Positions 39,525 to 51,664 are shown, counted from the first letter of the stretch. The stretch: 64,000 bases of DNA from Sphingobium baderi (GCF_001456115.1 NZ_CP013264.1:3428501-3492500); one strand, 5' to 3'. Notes: generated from the sequence alone by a model not told the origin. Program-made: numbers and translations.

Positions 39525-40256
39525 ATGGTGCCAATGAGCAAGAGATTGTTTGCGGAAACCTTCGGTACATTCTGGCTTGTTTTCGGCGGATGCGGCAGCG
39601 CCGTGCTGGCGGCGGCCTTTCCCGATGTGGGCATCGGTCTGCTGGGCGTCAGCCTGGCTTTCGGCCTGACATTGCTGACCATGGCCTATTCCATCGGCCA
39701 TATATCCGGATGCCACCTCAATCCCGCCGTAACCATCGGCCTGTGGGCGGGCGGACGCTTTCCCGTACGGGACATCGCGCCCTATATCGTCGCACAACTG
39801 GTGGGGGCCGTGATCGCCGCCGCGCTGCTTCTCTATATCGCGAGCGGTGAGCCGGACTTCGTATTGATGGGCAACGGCCTTGCGGTGAACGGCTATGGCG
39901 CCAATTCGCCGGGCGGCTATGTGCTGTCATCGGCCTTCGCGATCGAAGTCGTGCTGACCTTCGGCTTCCTGAGCGTGATATTGGGCTCGACAGACAGCCG
40001 CGCGCCCGCCGGTTTCGCGCCAATCGCGATCGGACTGTCGCTGACGCTGATCCACCTTATCAGCATTCCTGTCACCAATACGTCGGTCAATCCCGCGCGT
40101 AGCACGGGCCCGGCATTATTGGTCGGGGGGATCGCCCTGCATCAGCTCTGGCTGTTCTGGATTGCGCCGATTGCGGGCGCGGTGATCGCCGGCGGCGTCT
40201 ATCGCTGGCTGGCAGAAGAACCGAAGGCGCCCGCCGTCGTGGGCGAGAATCTGTAG
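39525..40256 (+). CDS. aqpZ: Aquaporin Z family channel
   Basis: Water channel of the MIP family, 243 residues, six helices. Both NPA boxes are present: HLNPAVTIG and VNPARSTGP. The first NPA is followed by a hydrophobic pore-lining segment. Start ATG 39525 has AGGAGG six bases upstream; the 40-codon open extension upstream is not protein-like. Preceded by a 270-base gap with no gene, which should hold the promoter; a small inverted repeat GGCATG/CATGCC at 39365-39380 is the only structure seen there. Confidence 0.93.
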   Translation: MVPMSKRLFAETFGTFWLVFGGCGSAVLAAAFPDVGIGLLGVSLAFGLTLLTMAYSIGHISGCHLNPAVTIGLWAGGRFPVRDIAPYIVAQLVGAVIAAALLLYIASGEPDFVLMGNGLAVNGYGANSPGGYVLSSAFAIEVVLTFGFLSVILGSTDSRAPAGFAPIAIGLSLTLIHLISIPVTNTSVNPARSTGPALLVGGIALHQLWLFWIAPIAGAVIAGGVYRWLAEEPKAPAVVGENL

Positions 40257-40267
40257 CTTGACGCATC

Positions 40268-40291
40268 GGGCCGATGCTTCGGCGTCGGCCC
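40268..40291 (+). terminator. UUCG-type hairpin after aqpZ
   Basis: Stem of 10 bp GGGCCGATGC/GCGTCGGCCC (one T-G wobble) closed by a TTCG tetraloop, 12 bases after aqpZ. Only a weak T-run follows. It probably ends or protects the aqpZ mRNA. Confidence 0.6.
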
Positions 40292-40353
40292 ATTGGCTAT
40301 TGTCATGAAGCGGGAAAATCTGGTCGAAACCAGTGGCCATCCTTCGTGAAAGA

Positions 40354-40430
<77 letters not shown>

Positions 40431-40471
40431 GTTTGGTGTGGGCGGGCATCTATGCGGGCGCGCTTCGCCTG

Positions 40472-41626
40472 TCAACCATCCGTAACAGGACTTTCTTCTT
40501 TCTCTTCATTTTCTTTGCGCGGAGACACCACCAGCGTCCCCCGCTCGAACAGGAAACCGGCAATATCCGGGGTTCCCGCTGCCGAAACGACGGTCTGGAT
40601 GATGATGAGCAGCGGCACGCCCAGCAGCGCGCCGGGCGTGCCCCACACCCATCCCCAAAAGGCGAGCGACACCAGAATCAGCAGCGGGTTCATCGTCAGC
40701 CGCCGTCCCAATATCATCGGCGTCACCACATTGGCCTCGACCAGATGGAAGCCCACCTGCAAGGCGGCGGGGAGCAGCGCCCACCACGGATCGTCGAACA
40801 CCATCAACCCGCCCAGCGCCAACAGCACCGCCGCCAGCATCGGCCCGAAATAGGGGATGAAATTGAGCAGCGCGACGATGCCGCCCCACATCAGCGGCGA
40901 TGGCATCCCCACCAGCCACAACGACAGCGCCACCGCGCCGCCAAGGCAGAGGTTCACCGTCGCAATGGTCAACACATAAGCGGATGTCGCGTCCACGACG
41001 TTCTGGATCACGCGGGCTACCGCCATGGCTCCGTCGAAACTGTCCCGGCTGTTGATCGTGCGCCGCCGCAGCTTCGTCCAGCCCGCGAGGAAGAAATAGA
41101 TGATGAGCAGGCCGAACACCATCTGGATGATCGCGGACGGCGCCGATGTCGCCGCGAATTGCAGCAGCGAACGGGGCGCTTCGACTGCCGCGGTCTGGGC
41201 CGCCGCGACAGGGCCGCTCGCCAGCATCTGGACGGTTTCGTCGACGAAGCGCTGCAACTGGGAATAATAGTCGATCAGCGGCGCGAGATTGGCCTGAATC
41301 CGGGGCAGCCGCTGCGGCAATATGCCGAACCAGTCCGTCGCGGGGACGATAATCAGCACAAGCGCGGTATTGGCCACCATCAGAAAGACGATGACGGCGA
41401 GCAGGGCCGCAAAAGCGGACGGAAGTCCGCGCCGTTCCATCCACTCCAGAAAGGGCACCAGCGCAATGGCGACGACCAGAGCGGCGGTCAGCGGCAGGAA
41501 GAATTCCGCGCCCGCGCTGAGCGCGAAGGGCAAGGCCAGCAACAGCCCCAGCCCCGCACTGAGCGCAATGGAAGCAAGCAGCCGGTCGCGACGCCTGATG
41601 ACCTCCTTTTCTTCCGCCGGTAACAT
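40472..41626 (-). CDS. AI-2E family (PerM) transporter
   Basis: 384 residues with about 8 membrane helices and the central cytoplasmic/periplasmic helical region of the UPF0118/AI-2E family. The conserved block LSLWLVGMPSPLMWGGIVALLNFIPYFGP is typical. The substrate is unknown for most members; the name does not prove autoinducer export. Starts at ATG 41626; the gene is divergent from the secreted protein at 41802, with 175 bases between. Confidence 0.9.
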   Translation of the reverse strand: MLPAEEKEVIRRRDRLLASIALSAGLGLLLALPFALSAGAEFFLPLTAALVVAIALVPFLEWMERRGLPSAFAALLAVIVFLMVANTALVLIIVPATDWFGILPQRLPRIQANLAPLIDYYSQLQRFVDETVQMLASGPVAAAQTAAVEAPRSLLQFAATSAPSAIIQMVFGLLIIYFFLAGWTKLRRRTINSRDSFDGAMAVARVIQNVVDATSAYVLTIATVNLCLGGAVALSLWLVGMPSPLMWGGIVALLNFIPYFGPMLAAVLLALGGLMVFDDPWWALLPAALQVGFHLVEANVVTPMILGRRLTMNPLLILVSLAFWGWVWGTPGALLGVPLLIIIQTVVSAAGTPDIAGFLFERGTLVVSPRKENEEKEESPVTDG

Positions 41627-41801
41627 CGCGCCAGAATCCGTTATTGCCCCACTTTATGGAAAATGCTCTGCGCCCGTAGACAGGGGCCGTCAATTTGGAT
41701 TCGGATCGCAGGGCGACGACAGGAAGGAAAACGCCGCCTTAACCGAATGTTCGCTTCTGCGCGGCACTATCCGGTTCAGGGATGAAGGAACGGGGCTTCA
41801 C

Positions 41802-42269
41802 ATGACGATCATACGCTGGCTTTGCACCCTGGCGGTTCTGGCCATGCCATCGGTAGCAGCCGCGCAACAGGACATGCGGCTTGATACGCAGATCTTCGTG
41901 GAGCGGGTGATGACCGACCTCAACGGACGCGAACGCCGCATCCTTTCCAATGCGGATCGGGTGGCGCCGGGCGACCAGCTCATCTTCGTGGTCCATTGGC
42001 GCAACGAAGGCAGCAATCCGGCAAGAGGTTTCGCGATTACCAAAGCGGTGCCACGCGGCGCACGGATCGATACCAGCGATCCCCGGATGGACGTGTCGGT
42101 CGATGGCGGCGCGCATTGGGGACGGCTGGACCAGCTATGGCTGCCGACCCCACTAGGCGGAATGCGCCGCGCCGTCGCCGAAGATGTGACGCATGTGCGC
42201 TGGCCCCTGCCTCGCAGCGCCCTCCCCGGCGAAAGCGGCCGGCTAAGTTATCGCGCCATCGCCCGATAG
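41802..42269 (+). CDS. Secreted DUF11-like hypothetical protein
   Basis: 155 residues. Signal peptide 1-22 (RWLCTLAVLAMPSVAAAQ, cleavage after AAA). The mature part contains DQLIFVVHWRNEGSNPARGF and ends RSALPGESGRLSYRAIAR, which look like a single beta-sandwich domain of the DUF11/conserved-repeat kind used in surface proteins. Function unknown. It converges on the dehydrogenase E2 gene. Confidence 0.75.
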   Translation: MTIIRWLCTLAVLAMPSVAAAQQDMRLDTQIFVERVMTDLNGRERRILSNADRVAPGDQLIFVVHWRNEGSNPARGFAITKAVPRGARIDTSDPRMDVSVDGGAHWGRLDQLWLPTPLGGMRRAVAEDVTHVRWPLPRSALPGESGRLSYRAIAR

Positions 42270-42409
42270 CCCTTCCATTTTCTTCGGAAATTGAGCGACC
42301 GCTTACGATCAATGGCGAACATAGCCCATGTCCATTCGCCCTGAGTAGGAACTGAGCGAACGGAGGATGGGAAAGCAGACCCTCCGCTCCCCACCCAATT
42401 CCAGTCTCC

Positions 42410-43723
42410 TCAATCCACGAACAGCAGCGCGGGCGTTTCCAGACGCTTCCTGAGCGCCTGGACGAAGCTCGCCGCGTCCCACCCGTCGACGACGCGGTGG
42501 TCGCAGCTTATCGACATGTTCATGAGCTTGGCCGCCACGACCTCCCGTCCCCGGAAAACGGGCCGCTCGATCACGCGATTGGGGCCGATGATCGCGACTT
42601 CCGGCCGATTGATGACCGGCGTGGTGGCGATGCCGCCCAGCGGCCCCAGCGATGTGATGGTGAGCGTCGAGCCGGACAGTTCCTCCGACTTCGCCCTGCC
42701 CGTGCGCGCGGCTTCGGCGAGGCGGCGGATTTCCGAAGCGAGTTGCCAGATATTGCGATCCTGCGCGTCGCGGATGACAGGAACCATCAGGCCCGCGTCG
42801 GTCTGCGTCGCCATGCCCAGATGAACCGCGCCGTAGCGCGTCACCACGCCCGCTTCATCGTCATAGCGCGCGTTCAGCATCGGAAATTCCGGCAGCGTGC
42901 GACATATTCCCACGATCAGCAGCGGCAACAGGGTCAGCTTCGGCCGATCCCCCCTGCCGGCGTTCAGTTGCTCGCGCAAAGCTTCCAGTTCGGTGACGTC
43001 GATTTCCTCGACATAGGTGAAGTGCGGGATGTGACGCTTGGACGCGGCCATATTCTCCGCGATGCGGCGGCGCATACCTATGACCTTGACGGCTTCGTCC
43101 GGGCGCCTGGCCGAACGGCCAGCCGGATGATAACCCTGCCCCGCGCCATAGAGTAGATAGGCGTCCAGATCGGCGTGACGAATGCGCTCGCCGCCATGCT
43201 TCACCTGAGCAAGGTCGATGCCCAGTTCCTTGGCCCGCGCCCGGACGGCGGGTGATGCAAGGATCGGCGTTTCGGCCTTGGCTTCCCCTGTCCCGTTCGG
43301 ACTGAGCTTGTCGAGGCCCTTCTGTTCCTTGGTGGATTCCACCGCGCGCCCTTCGACAGGCTCAGGACGAATGGAGGGAGGCGTGTGCGCTTCCTCGATC
43401 ACCGCTTCTCCGGGCGTCCCCGCCGCGATGACCTCTTCCGACGGCGGCGGAGTTTCTGCGGCGGGGACGACCTCGCCCTCCCCGTCCGTCTCGATCTCCA
43501 CCAGCATGGAGCCAATGGGCACCTGATCGCCCGGCTCGCCCGCGAGGCGCATCACAATGCCTGCGACCGGACTTTCCATTTCCACCGTCGCCTTGTCGGT
43601 CATCATGTCGGCGATAGGCTGATCTTCCTCCACCCGGTCGCCGACCTTGACGTGCCAGCCGACGATCTCCGCCTCGGAAATGCCTTCGCCGATGTCCGGC
43701 AGCTTGAATGTGAACAGTGCCAT
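42410..43723 (-). CDS. bkdB: Branched-chain 2-oxoacid dehydrogenase E2 (dihydrolipoyl acyltransferase)
   Basis: 437 residues. Lipoyl domain 1-80 with Lys44 in MTDKATVEM; a linker about 81-152; E3/E1-binding domain about 153-190 (SPAVRARAKELGIDLAQVK); catalytic acyltransferase domain to the end with SCDHRVVDGWDAASF. Pairing with E1 genes of the branched-chain type supports valine, leucine and isoleucine breakdown. In the linker, residues 116-144 are encoded by a REP-like inverted repeat. E3 (lipoamide dehydrogenase) is not in the window. Confidence 0.92.
   Translation of the reverse strand: MALFTFKLPDIGEGISEAEIVGWHVKVGDRVEEDQPIADMMTDKATVEMESPVAGIVMRLAGEPGDQVPIGSMLVEIETDGEGEVVPAAETPPPSEEVIAAGTPGEAVIEEAHTPPSIRPEPVEGRAVESTKEQKGLDKLSPNGTGEAKAETPILASPAVRARAKELGIDLAQVKHGGERIRHADLDAYLLYGAGQGYHPAGRSARRPDEAVKVIGMRRRIAENMAASKRHIPHFTYVEEIDVTELEALREQLNAGRGDRPKLTLLPLLIVGICRTLPEFPMLNARYDDEAGVVTRYGAVHLGMATQTDAGLMVPVIRDAQDRNIWQLASEIRRLAEAARTGRAKSEELSGSTLTITSLGPLGGIATTPVINRPEVAIIGPNRVIERPVFRGREVVAAKLMNMSISCDHRVVDGWDAASFVQALRKRLETPALLFVD
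43293..43378. repeat. REP-like inverted repeat inside the E2 gene
   Basis: Arms CCGTTCGGACTGAGCTTGTC and, on the other strand, CCATTCGTCCTGAGCCTGTC, each about 28 bases, with 75-80 percent agreement and a 28-base spacer. The region is read through in frame and encodes RPEPVEGRA and LDKLSPNG, peptides typical of REP sequences inserted in coding DNA. Confidence 0.8.
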
Positions 43724-43732
43724 TACAGAACT

Positions 43733-43812
43733 CCGTTCGTGTCGAGCGAAGTCGAGACACGAGGCAAGTTGAACACACTTCCGTTTCTCGACTTCGCTCG
43801 AAACGAACGGAA
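43733..43812. repeat. REP-like inverted repeat between E2 and E1 beta genes
   Basis: Arms CCGTTCGTGTCGAGCGAAGT... and the complementary half ending CTCGAAACGAACGG. The arms (about 26 bases) agree at nearly every position. They fill most of the 103-base gap between the E1 beta and E2 genes. It could form a large hairpin in the operon mRNA. Confidence 0.8.
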
Positions 43813-43826
43813 GGGGTTGGACATGA

Positions 43827-46212
<2,386 letters not shown>

Positions 46213-46276
46213 ATTATATTTCAACGCCGCGAAAGGCAAGGGTTGCTTACCCAAACATGTCAGACCCTTGTCCGCC

Positions 46277-47272
46277 TCACACCGCCACCGGGGCGGCGAT
46301 ATGAGATTGCGGCGTATAATCCAGCACTTCGAAGTCCTCGATCCTATAGTCGAAAATGCTTGAGGGCCGCCGATTGATCCGCAATTTCGGCGCGCCGGAC
46401 GGCAAGCGGCTGAGCTGCTGCTCCACCAGTTCCGCATGGTTGAGGTAAAGGTGCACGTCGCCGCCCTGCCAGACCACGTCGCCCGGCTCCAGATCGCATT
46501 GCTGGGCGAGCATCCGGGTCATCATCGACAGGCCGAAGATATTGAACGCAAAGCCCAATCCAAGATCGCAACTGCGCTGGAACAGCAGGCCGTTGAGCCG
46601 CCCATCGGCCACCTGAAACTGATAGGTCATGTGGCAGGGCGGCAGCGCCATGTGCGGCACTTCCGCGACATTCCAGCCGGTGAAGAGCAGGCGGCGCGAC
46701 CCCGGTGTCCGGCGAATCGATTCAATCAGTTCGGCGATCTGGTTGCGCCCCTTCTCGGCGCGACGGTAAAGCCCCTCTCCCGCCGGTTCATATAGCGGCC
46801 AGTTCACCCACTGCGCGCCATAAACCGGTCCCAGATCGCCCCAGCGCGCCGCGAAAGCGGCGTCGTCGACGATTCGCTGCTCGAAAGCATCGCGGTCGAT
46901 TTCCTCCCCTGTCGCCTTGCGATAGGCGTCGAGCGGCCAGTCAGTCCAGATATGCACCCCCTGCCGCACCAGTTCGCGGATGTTGGTGTCACCGGTCAGA
47001 AACCACAGCATCTCCCGCGCTGCGACCTTCCAGTAAACCCGCTTGGTGGTGAGCAGCGGCACATGATCGTCCGCCAGCGAAAAACGCATCATCGCGCCCA
47101 ATATGGAACGGGTGCCGACGCCCGTGCGGTCGATCCTCTCATCGCCTTCCGTCCAGATCCGGCGCATCAGGTCCAGATATTGCTGCTCATAATGCGGGGC
47201 GGTCGAGGCGGAGTGTTCGGTCAATGCAGCGGCCTTCCGGACGGATCGGTGAGTCTGTCGTTCCTTCCGCAT
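46277..47272 (-). CDS. thyA: Thymidylate synthase
   Basis: Makes dTMP from dUMP with methylene-THF. 331 residues, longer than the 264 of E. coli because of an insert (about residues 115-180) like that in other long ThyA proteins. Motifs: DRTGVGTRSILG, VYWKVAAREMLWFLTGDTN, the catalytic MALPPCHMTYQFQV and RSCDLGLGFAFNIFG. Start as predicted (ATG 47272), but a later TTG (about 47218) before TEHSAST is possible. Confidence 0.94.
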   Translation of the reverse strand: MRKERQTHRSVRKAAALTEHSASTAPHYEQQYLDLMRRIWTEGDERIDRTGVGTRSILGAMMRFSLADDHVPLLTTKRVYWKVAAREMLWFLTGDTNIRELVRQGVHIWTDWPLDAYRKATGEEIDRDAFEQRIVDDAAFAARWGDLGPVYGAQWVNWPLYEPAGEGLYRRAEKGRNQIAELIESIRRTPGSRRLLFTGWNVAEVPHMALPPCHMTYQFQVADGRLNGLLFQRSCDLGLGFAFNIFGLSMMTRMLAQQCDLEPGDVVWQGGDVHLYLNHAELVEQQLSRLPSGAPKLRINRRPSSIFDYRIEDFEVLDYTPQSHIAAPVAV

Positions 47273-47404
47273 CTACCCGCAGCATGACGCCCCTGCCAAG
47301 CAAATCGCGCCCGAAGGGAATTGCACCGAAATGGCGAAAGCTGGCGAGCGGAACGGACAGGGTTCCGATAGCTCCGCCTCGCCCGGTGGCGGCACTATCC
47401 CCTC

Positions 47405-47704
47405 ATGCAGGGAGATGTGGAAATCGCGCTGGTGATACTGGACGACCATTGGCGGCCGCTCCATCGATTGCATCCGCACGAGGACTGGCGTTCCACGGCA
47501 AGGCAATTATTGCTGTTCAAAAGCCGGTGGCTGGCCCTTCATCAGCGGCGCAAGAGGGACAGGGTCGCCACGCTCCGTCCTTCCGACATCGTGCTGACCC
47601 GTTCGCTTTACCGCCGCATCCGCCCGCTGGGGATGTTGCTCGCCGATCATGTGATAGATGCGCGGAACGATCGATTCAGCTTCCGGGCAGCGGGGTTGTT
47701 GTAG
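47405..47704 (+). CDS. Small hypothetical protein
   Basis: 99 residues (VEIALVILDDHWRPLHRLHP...). Basic and Arg/Leu-rich, no signal or membrane segment. I do not recognise it. GC3 use is high as in real genes here, but no clear ribosome-binding site precedes the ATG, so the call is uncertain. It lies divergent from thyA and before tRNA-Pro. Confidence 0.45.
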   Translation: MQGDVEIALVILDDHWRPLHRLHPHEDWRSTARQLLLFKSRWLALHQRRKRDRVATLRPSDIVLTRSLYRRIRPLGMLLADHVIDARNDRFSFRAAGLL

Positions 47705-47801
47705 CTGCAAAAAAAGCGCATCCACCGCTTGCCAGCCCGAAAAGCCACCTCTATAGGCTGCGGCCTGCCCAGCGGGATCGCCCAGCGAAACCGCCGACGG
47801 T

Positions 47802-47878
47802 CGGGGAGTAGCTCAGCCTGGTAGAGCACTGTCTTCGGGAGGCAGGGGCCGGAGGTTCGAATCCTCTCTCCCCGACCA
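47802..47878 (+). tRNA. tRNA-Pro (CGG)
   Basis: Cloverleaf: acceptor stem CGGGGAG with CTCCCCG, D-arm GCTCAGCCTGGTAGAGC, anticodon stem CTGTC/GGCAG with loop TTCGGGA (anticodon CGG), T-arm GGAGGTTCGAATCCTCT. Discriminator A; CCA is encoded. 77 bases. Confidence 0.94.
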
Positions 47879-47957
47879 AAAACTCTATCCATCGCGGCTG
47901 GAATGCGCCAGCGAAGCGGCGTGCCGTTTCATCAAAACCATGCGGGCGAGCTGCATT

Positions 47958-50900
47958 TCAACCGATCATCATCAGGCTGGCATTGCCACCAGCCGCCGTC
48001 GTGTTGATGGAAATCGACACCTCCTCCAGCAGCAGGTCGACCGGATGGCATCCCATGCGGCCCAGCGGCGCGGCATGGAGGGAAATGATCGGCCCCGGCC
48101 GCTCGGCAAGGAACTGGCCTGTCGCGGCGATCTTGTCCGCCTTGCCCTCTACCAGAGCAGCGGCCACAGGCATGGCGAGATCGGCGCAGAAACGGCTTGC
48201 GACAAGCGGCGGCAGATCGGCGGGCAATGCCATGCCCTCCAGCACGCCGCTATTCCCGGTGGCAAGGATGGCGGCCATCTGGTCGAACAGCCCCTGCTGC
48301 GTCGCCGGGAGCATCAGCACGGCTCCACGCGGATGCAGCGTATAGAGATTGCGTTCGCCCACTGGCCCCGGCAGCAGCTTTTCGATGCCCAGCGCCGATC
48401 GCTCTCCATAGCGGCGCGCCACGGCAACTGCGGCATCATCCCCCCGCGCATCAAGCCACTGGATAAAGGCGGACAGGGGCGCGGTCATTCCTTCCGTCCC
48501 CTGCAACACCGTCGGCGCAACGGCCGTCAGGCGCCCCAGATACAGCGGCCCACCCGCTTTGGGGCCGGTGCCTGACAACCCCCGCCCGCCAAAGGGCTGG
48601 ACCCCGACCACCGCGCCGATGACATTGCGGTTCACATAGATATTGCCTGCCTGCACCCTCTGCATGACATGCGCGATGGTCTGGTCCAGCCGGGTATGCA
48701 GGCCGAAGGTCAGGCCATATCCGGTCGCGTTGATCGCATCGATCAACGGGTCGATCCGGTCGCGGGAAAAGCGGATGACGTGCAACACCGGCCCGAAAAC
48801 CTCGCCTTTCAGGTCAGCGATGCTTTCCAGTTCGATGATCGTGGGCGGCACGAAAGTGCCATGGGCGGCTTCGTCGGGCAGCGTCTGCTGTTCCACCTTG
48901 CGGCCGAGTTTTCGCATGGCGTCGATATGCGCCTCAATCGTCGCCTTCGCTTCGGCGGTGATGACGGGGCCGGTATCGACCGCCAGCCTGTCGGGCCGGC
49001 CGATCCTGAGTTCCCTGAGCGCGCCCTTGAGCATGGCGAGCGTCCTGTCCGCGATGTCCTCCTGCAAGCACAGGATGCGGAGCGCCGAGCAACGCTGCCC
49101 CGCGCTGTCGAAGGCGGAGGCGATGACATCCGCCACCACCTGTTCTGCCAGCGCGGAGGAATCGACGATCATCGCATTCTGCCCACCCGTTTCGGCGATC
49201 AGCGGGATGGGATAGCCCTGGAGTGAAAGACGCCTAGACAGTTGATGCTGGATCAGGCGGGCGACTTCGGTCGATCCGGTGAACATGACGCCCGCCGTCT
49301 CTGATGCCGCGACAAGGGCCGCGCCGATGGCGCCATCGCCGGGGATCAGTTGCAGCGCATCGGCAGGCACGCCCGCCTCATGGAGGAGGCGAACGGCCTC
49401 CGCCGCGATCAGTGGAGTTTCCTCAGCGGGCTTCGCCAGCACCGGATTGCCCGCGACCAGCGCGGCGGCCACCTGCCCGGTGAAGATGGCGAGCGGAAAA
49501 TTCCACGGGCTGATGCAGACGACCGGACCCAGCGGCTTCTGTTCCGCTCCAAAAGTCGTGCGCGCCTGCGCCGCATAGTAGCGCAGGAAGTCGATGGCCT
49601 CGCGCACCTCGGCGATGGCGTTGGGAAAGGACTTGCCCGCTTCCCGCACGATCAACCCCAGCAGGACCGGCATCCGCGCCTGCATGGCGTCGGCGGCGCG
49701 CTCCAGCGCGGCGGCCCGGTCGGCGACCGGGACATTGCCCCACAGGCTTTGCGAAGCGCGGATAGCGGCGGCGCGGGCTTGGCCGAGCGAAGCTTCAGTG
49801 ACTGTGCCCACGACATCGCGATGATCGGCGGGATTGAACACCGGGCGCTCCGTCCCCTCCCCGCCCTCCGGCGCGGCGGTCCATGCGATGGTCGCGCTCT
49901 CCCGCAGCGCCACGGCCAGCGCCGCGAGCGCATCTTCGTCGCTCAGATCAATGCCTTGTGAATTGCGCCGGTCGGGATAGAGCGCCGACGGCAGCGCGAT
50001 CTGGTCATGCCGATGCCCCGGATACGGCATGGCGCGCACCATATCGACGGGATCGGCCACCAGTTCATCGACCGGCACGGCGGGATCGGCAATGCGGTTC
50101 ACAAAGGACGAGTTCGCGCCATTCTCCAGCAAACGCCGCACCAGATAGGCGAGCAGCGTCTCATGCGTGCCGACAGGCGCATAGATGCGGCAGGGGCGGT
50201 CCAGCCCTTTGGGGCCTACCACCTGCTCATAAAGCGGCTCGCCCATGCCGTGCAGGCACTGGAACTCATAGCGGCCCACCGCGAAATCCGGCCCGGCAAG
50301 CTGATAGATCGTCGCCAGCGTCTGGGCATTATGCGTCGCGAACTGCGGAAACACGGCGTCCGGCGCGGCCAGCAGTTGCTTCGCACAGGCGATATAGGCG
50401 ACATCGGTATGCACCTTGCGCGTATAGACCGGAAAGTCGGCCAGCCCATCGACCTGCGCCCGCTTGATCTCCGCGTCCCAATAAGCGCCCTTGACCAGCC
50501 GCACCATGATCCGCCGTCCCGCCCGCCGCGCCAGATCGATGATCCAGTCGATGACGAAGGGGCAGCGCTTGCCATAGCCCTGCACCACGAAGCCTAGCCC
50601 GTTCCAGTCCGCCAGATCCGGGTCCAGCGCCAAACTTTCCAGCAGGTCGAGCGACAGCTCCAGCCGATCCGCCTCCTCCGCGTCGATATTAAAACCGATG
50701 TCATAGCTTTTTGAGAGCAGCGCCAGCGACTTCAGCCGGGGCAGCAACTCGCTCATCACGCGGCCGGCCTGCGCGCGGCTGTAGCGTGGGTGGAGCGCCG
50801 ACAGCTTGATGGAGATGCCCGGCCCTTCATAGACGCCGCGCCCATGGGACGCCTTGCCTATCGCATGGATGGCGCGCTCATAATCATCGAAATAGCGCGC

Positions 50901-51566
50901 CGCATCGGCTGCGGTCGTCGCCGCCTCGCCCAGCATGTCATAGCTGTAGCGGAAGCCCTTCGCCTCCATCTCCTTCGCGCGTTTGAGCGCCTCGGCGATG
51001 GTTTCGCCAGTCACGAACTGCTCGCCCATCATCCGCATGGCCAGATCGACGCCGCGCCGGATCACAGGCTCGCCCGCCCGCGCGATCAGGCGGGTGAGCG
51101 CCGCGCTCAATCCCCTGTCGTCGACACTGCCGACCAGCTTGCCGGTGACGACAAGGCCCCATGTCGCCGCGTTGACGAACAGCGATTTGCCCCCGCCCAT
51201 ATGCGATCCCCAGTCCCCGTCCGCGATCTTGTCGCGGATCAGGGCGTCGCGGGTCGCATCGTCGGGAATCCGCAGCAAGGCTTCGGCCAGGCACATCAGC
51301 GCCACGCCTTCCTGACTGGAAAGCGAATATTCCTGCACCAATGCTTCGACGCCATTGCCCTTGCGATTGGCCCGCAGCGCCGTGACCAGCGCCCGGGCCG
51401 TTTCGCGCACGGCCTGACGTGTCGCATGGGGCAAGGCGGCCGCTTCGATCAGGGGCGCCATGCAGGCGGCTTCATCGCGGCGATAGGCGGCGGTGATGGC
51501 GCGCCGGAGGGAAGACCGCTCCCGGATGGCGGGGGCGAAATCGGCGAAGGGCGGCGGTGTCGTCAT
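47958..51566 (-). CDS. putA: Bifunctional proline dehydrogenase / glutamate-semialdehyde dehydrogenase
   Basis: Oxidises proline to glutamate. 1202 residues. The proline dehydrogenase barrel covers about 120-460 (RYSYDMLGEAATT, RLVKGAYWDAEIKRAQ, FATHNAQT, YEFQCLHGMGE); the aldehyde dehydrogenase domain about 560-1020 has GPVVCISPWNFPLAIF, the Glu in LIAETGGQNAMIVDSS and the Cys in FDSAGQRCSALR. A C-terminal region of about 180 residues is the extra domain of long type B PutAs. No N-terminal ribbon-helix-helix DNA-binding domain, in line with a separate AsnC-type regulator divergent from it. Confidence 0.95.
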   Translation of the reverse strand: MTTPPPFADFAPAIRERSSLRRAITAAYRRDEAACMAPLIEAAALPHATRQAVRETARALVTALRANRKGNGVEALVQEYSLSSQEGVALMCLAEALLRIPDDATRDALIRDKIADGDWGSHMGGGKSLFVNAATWGLVVTGKLVGSVDDRGLSAALTRLIARAGEPVIRRGVDLAMRMMGEQFVTGETIAEALKRAKEMEAKGFRYSYDMLGEAATTAADAARYFDDYERAIHAIGKASHGRGVYEGPGISIKLSALHPRYSRAQAGRVMSELLPRLKSLALLSKSYDIGFNIDAEEADRLELSLDLLESLALDPDLADWNGLGFVVQGYGKRCPFVIDWIIDLARRAGRRIMVRLVKGAYWDAEIKRAQVDGLADFPVYTRKVHTDVAYIACAKQLLAAPDAVFPQFATHNAQTLATIYQLAGPDFAVGRYEFQCLHGMGEPLYEQVVGPKGLDRPCRIYAPVGTHETLLAYLVRRLLENGANSSFVNRIADPAVPVDELVADPVDMVRAMPYPGHRHDQIALPSALYPDRRNSQGIDLSDEDALAALAVALRESATIAWTAAPEGGEGTERPVFNPADHRDVVGTVTEASLGQARAAAIRASQSLWGNVPVADRAAALERAADAMQARMPVLLGLIVREAGKSFPNAIAEVREAIDFLRYYAAQARTTFGAEQKPLGPVVCISPWNFPLAIFTGQVAAALVAGNPVLAKPAEETPLIAAEAVRLLHEAGVPADALQLIPGDGAIGAALVAASETAGVMFTGSTEVARLIQHQLSRRLSLQGYPIPLIAETGGQNAMIVDSSALAEQVVADVIASAFDSAGQRCSALRILCLQEDIADRTLAMLKGALRELRIGRPDRLAVDTGPVITAEAKATIEAHIDAMRKLGRKVEQQTLPDEAAHGTFVPPTIIELESIADLKGEVFGPVLHVIRFSRDRIDPLIDAINATGYGLTFGLHTRLDQTIAHVMQRVQAGNIYVNRNVIGAVVGVQPFGGRGLSGTGPKAGGPLYLGRLTAVAPTVLQGTEGMTAPLSAFIQWLDARGDDAAVAVARRYGERSALGIEKLLPGPVGERNLYTLHPRGAVLMLPATQQGLFDQMAAILATGNSGVLEGMALPADLPPLVASRFCADLAMPVAAALVEGKADKIAATGQFLAERPGPIISLHAAPLGRMGCHPVDLLLEEVSISINTTAAGGNASLMMIG

Positions 51567-51621
51567 GCGACCATATTATCATCGCGGCGCGATGCGATCC
51601 GACTTTTAAAAAGGCCATCGA

Positions 51622-51656
51622 CCTATCTCATGACTTATTTTCAGTCATCTGATAGG
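51622..51656. promoter_or_regulatory. Candidate operator between putA and its regulator
   Basis: 35-base imperfect palindrome, arms CCTATCTCATGACT and CCTATCAGATGACT (as read on each strand; 12 of 14 match) around a 7-base AT-rich centre. It sits in the 98-base divergent gap, 9 bases before the regulator start. Length and AT centre fit Lrp/AsnC-type binding sites; probably autoregulation plus putA control. Confidence 0.65.
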
Positions 51657-51664
51657 CAATATGG

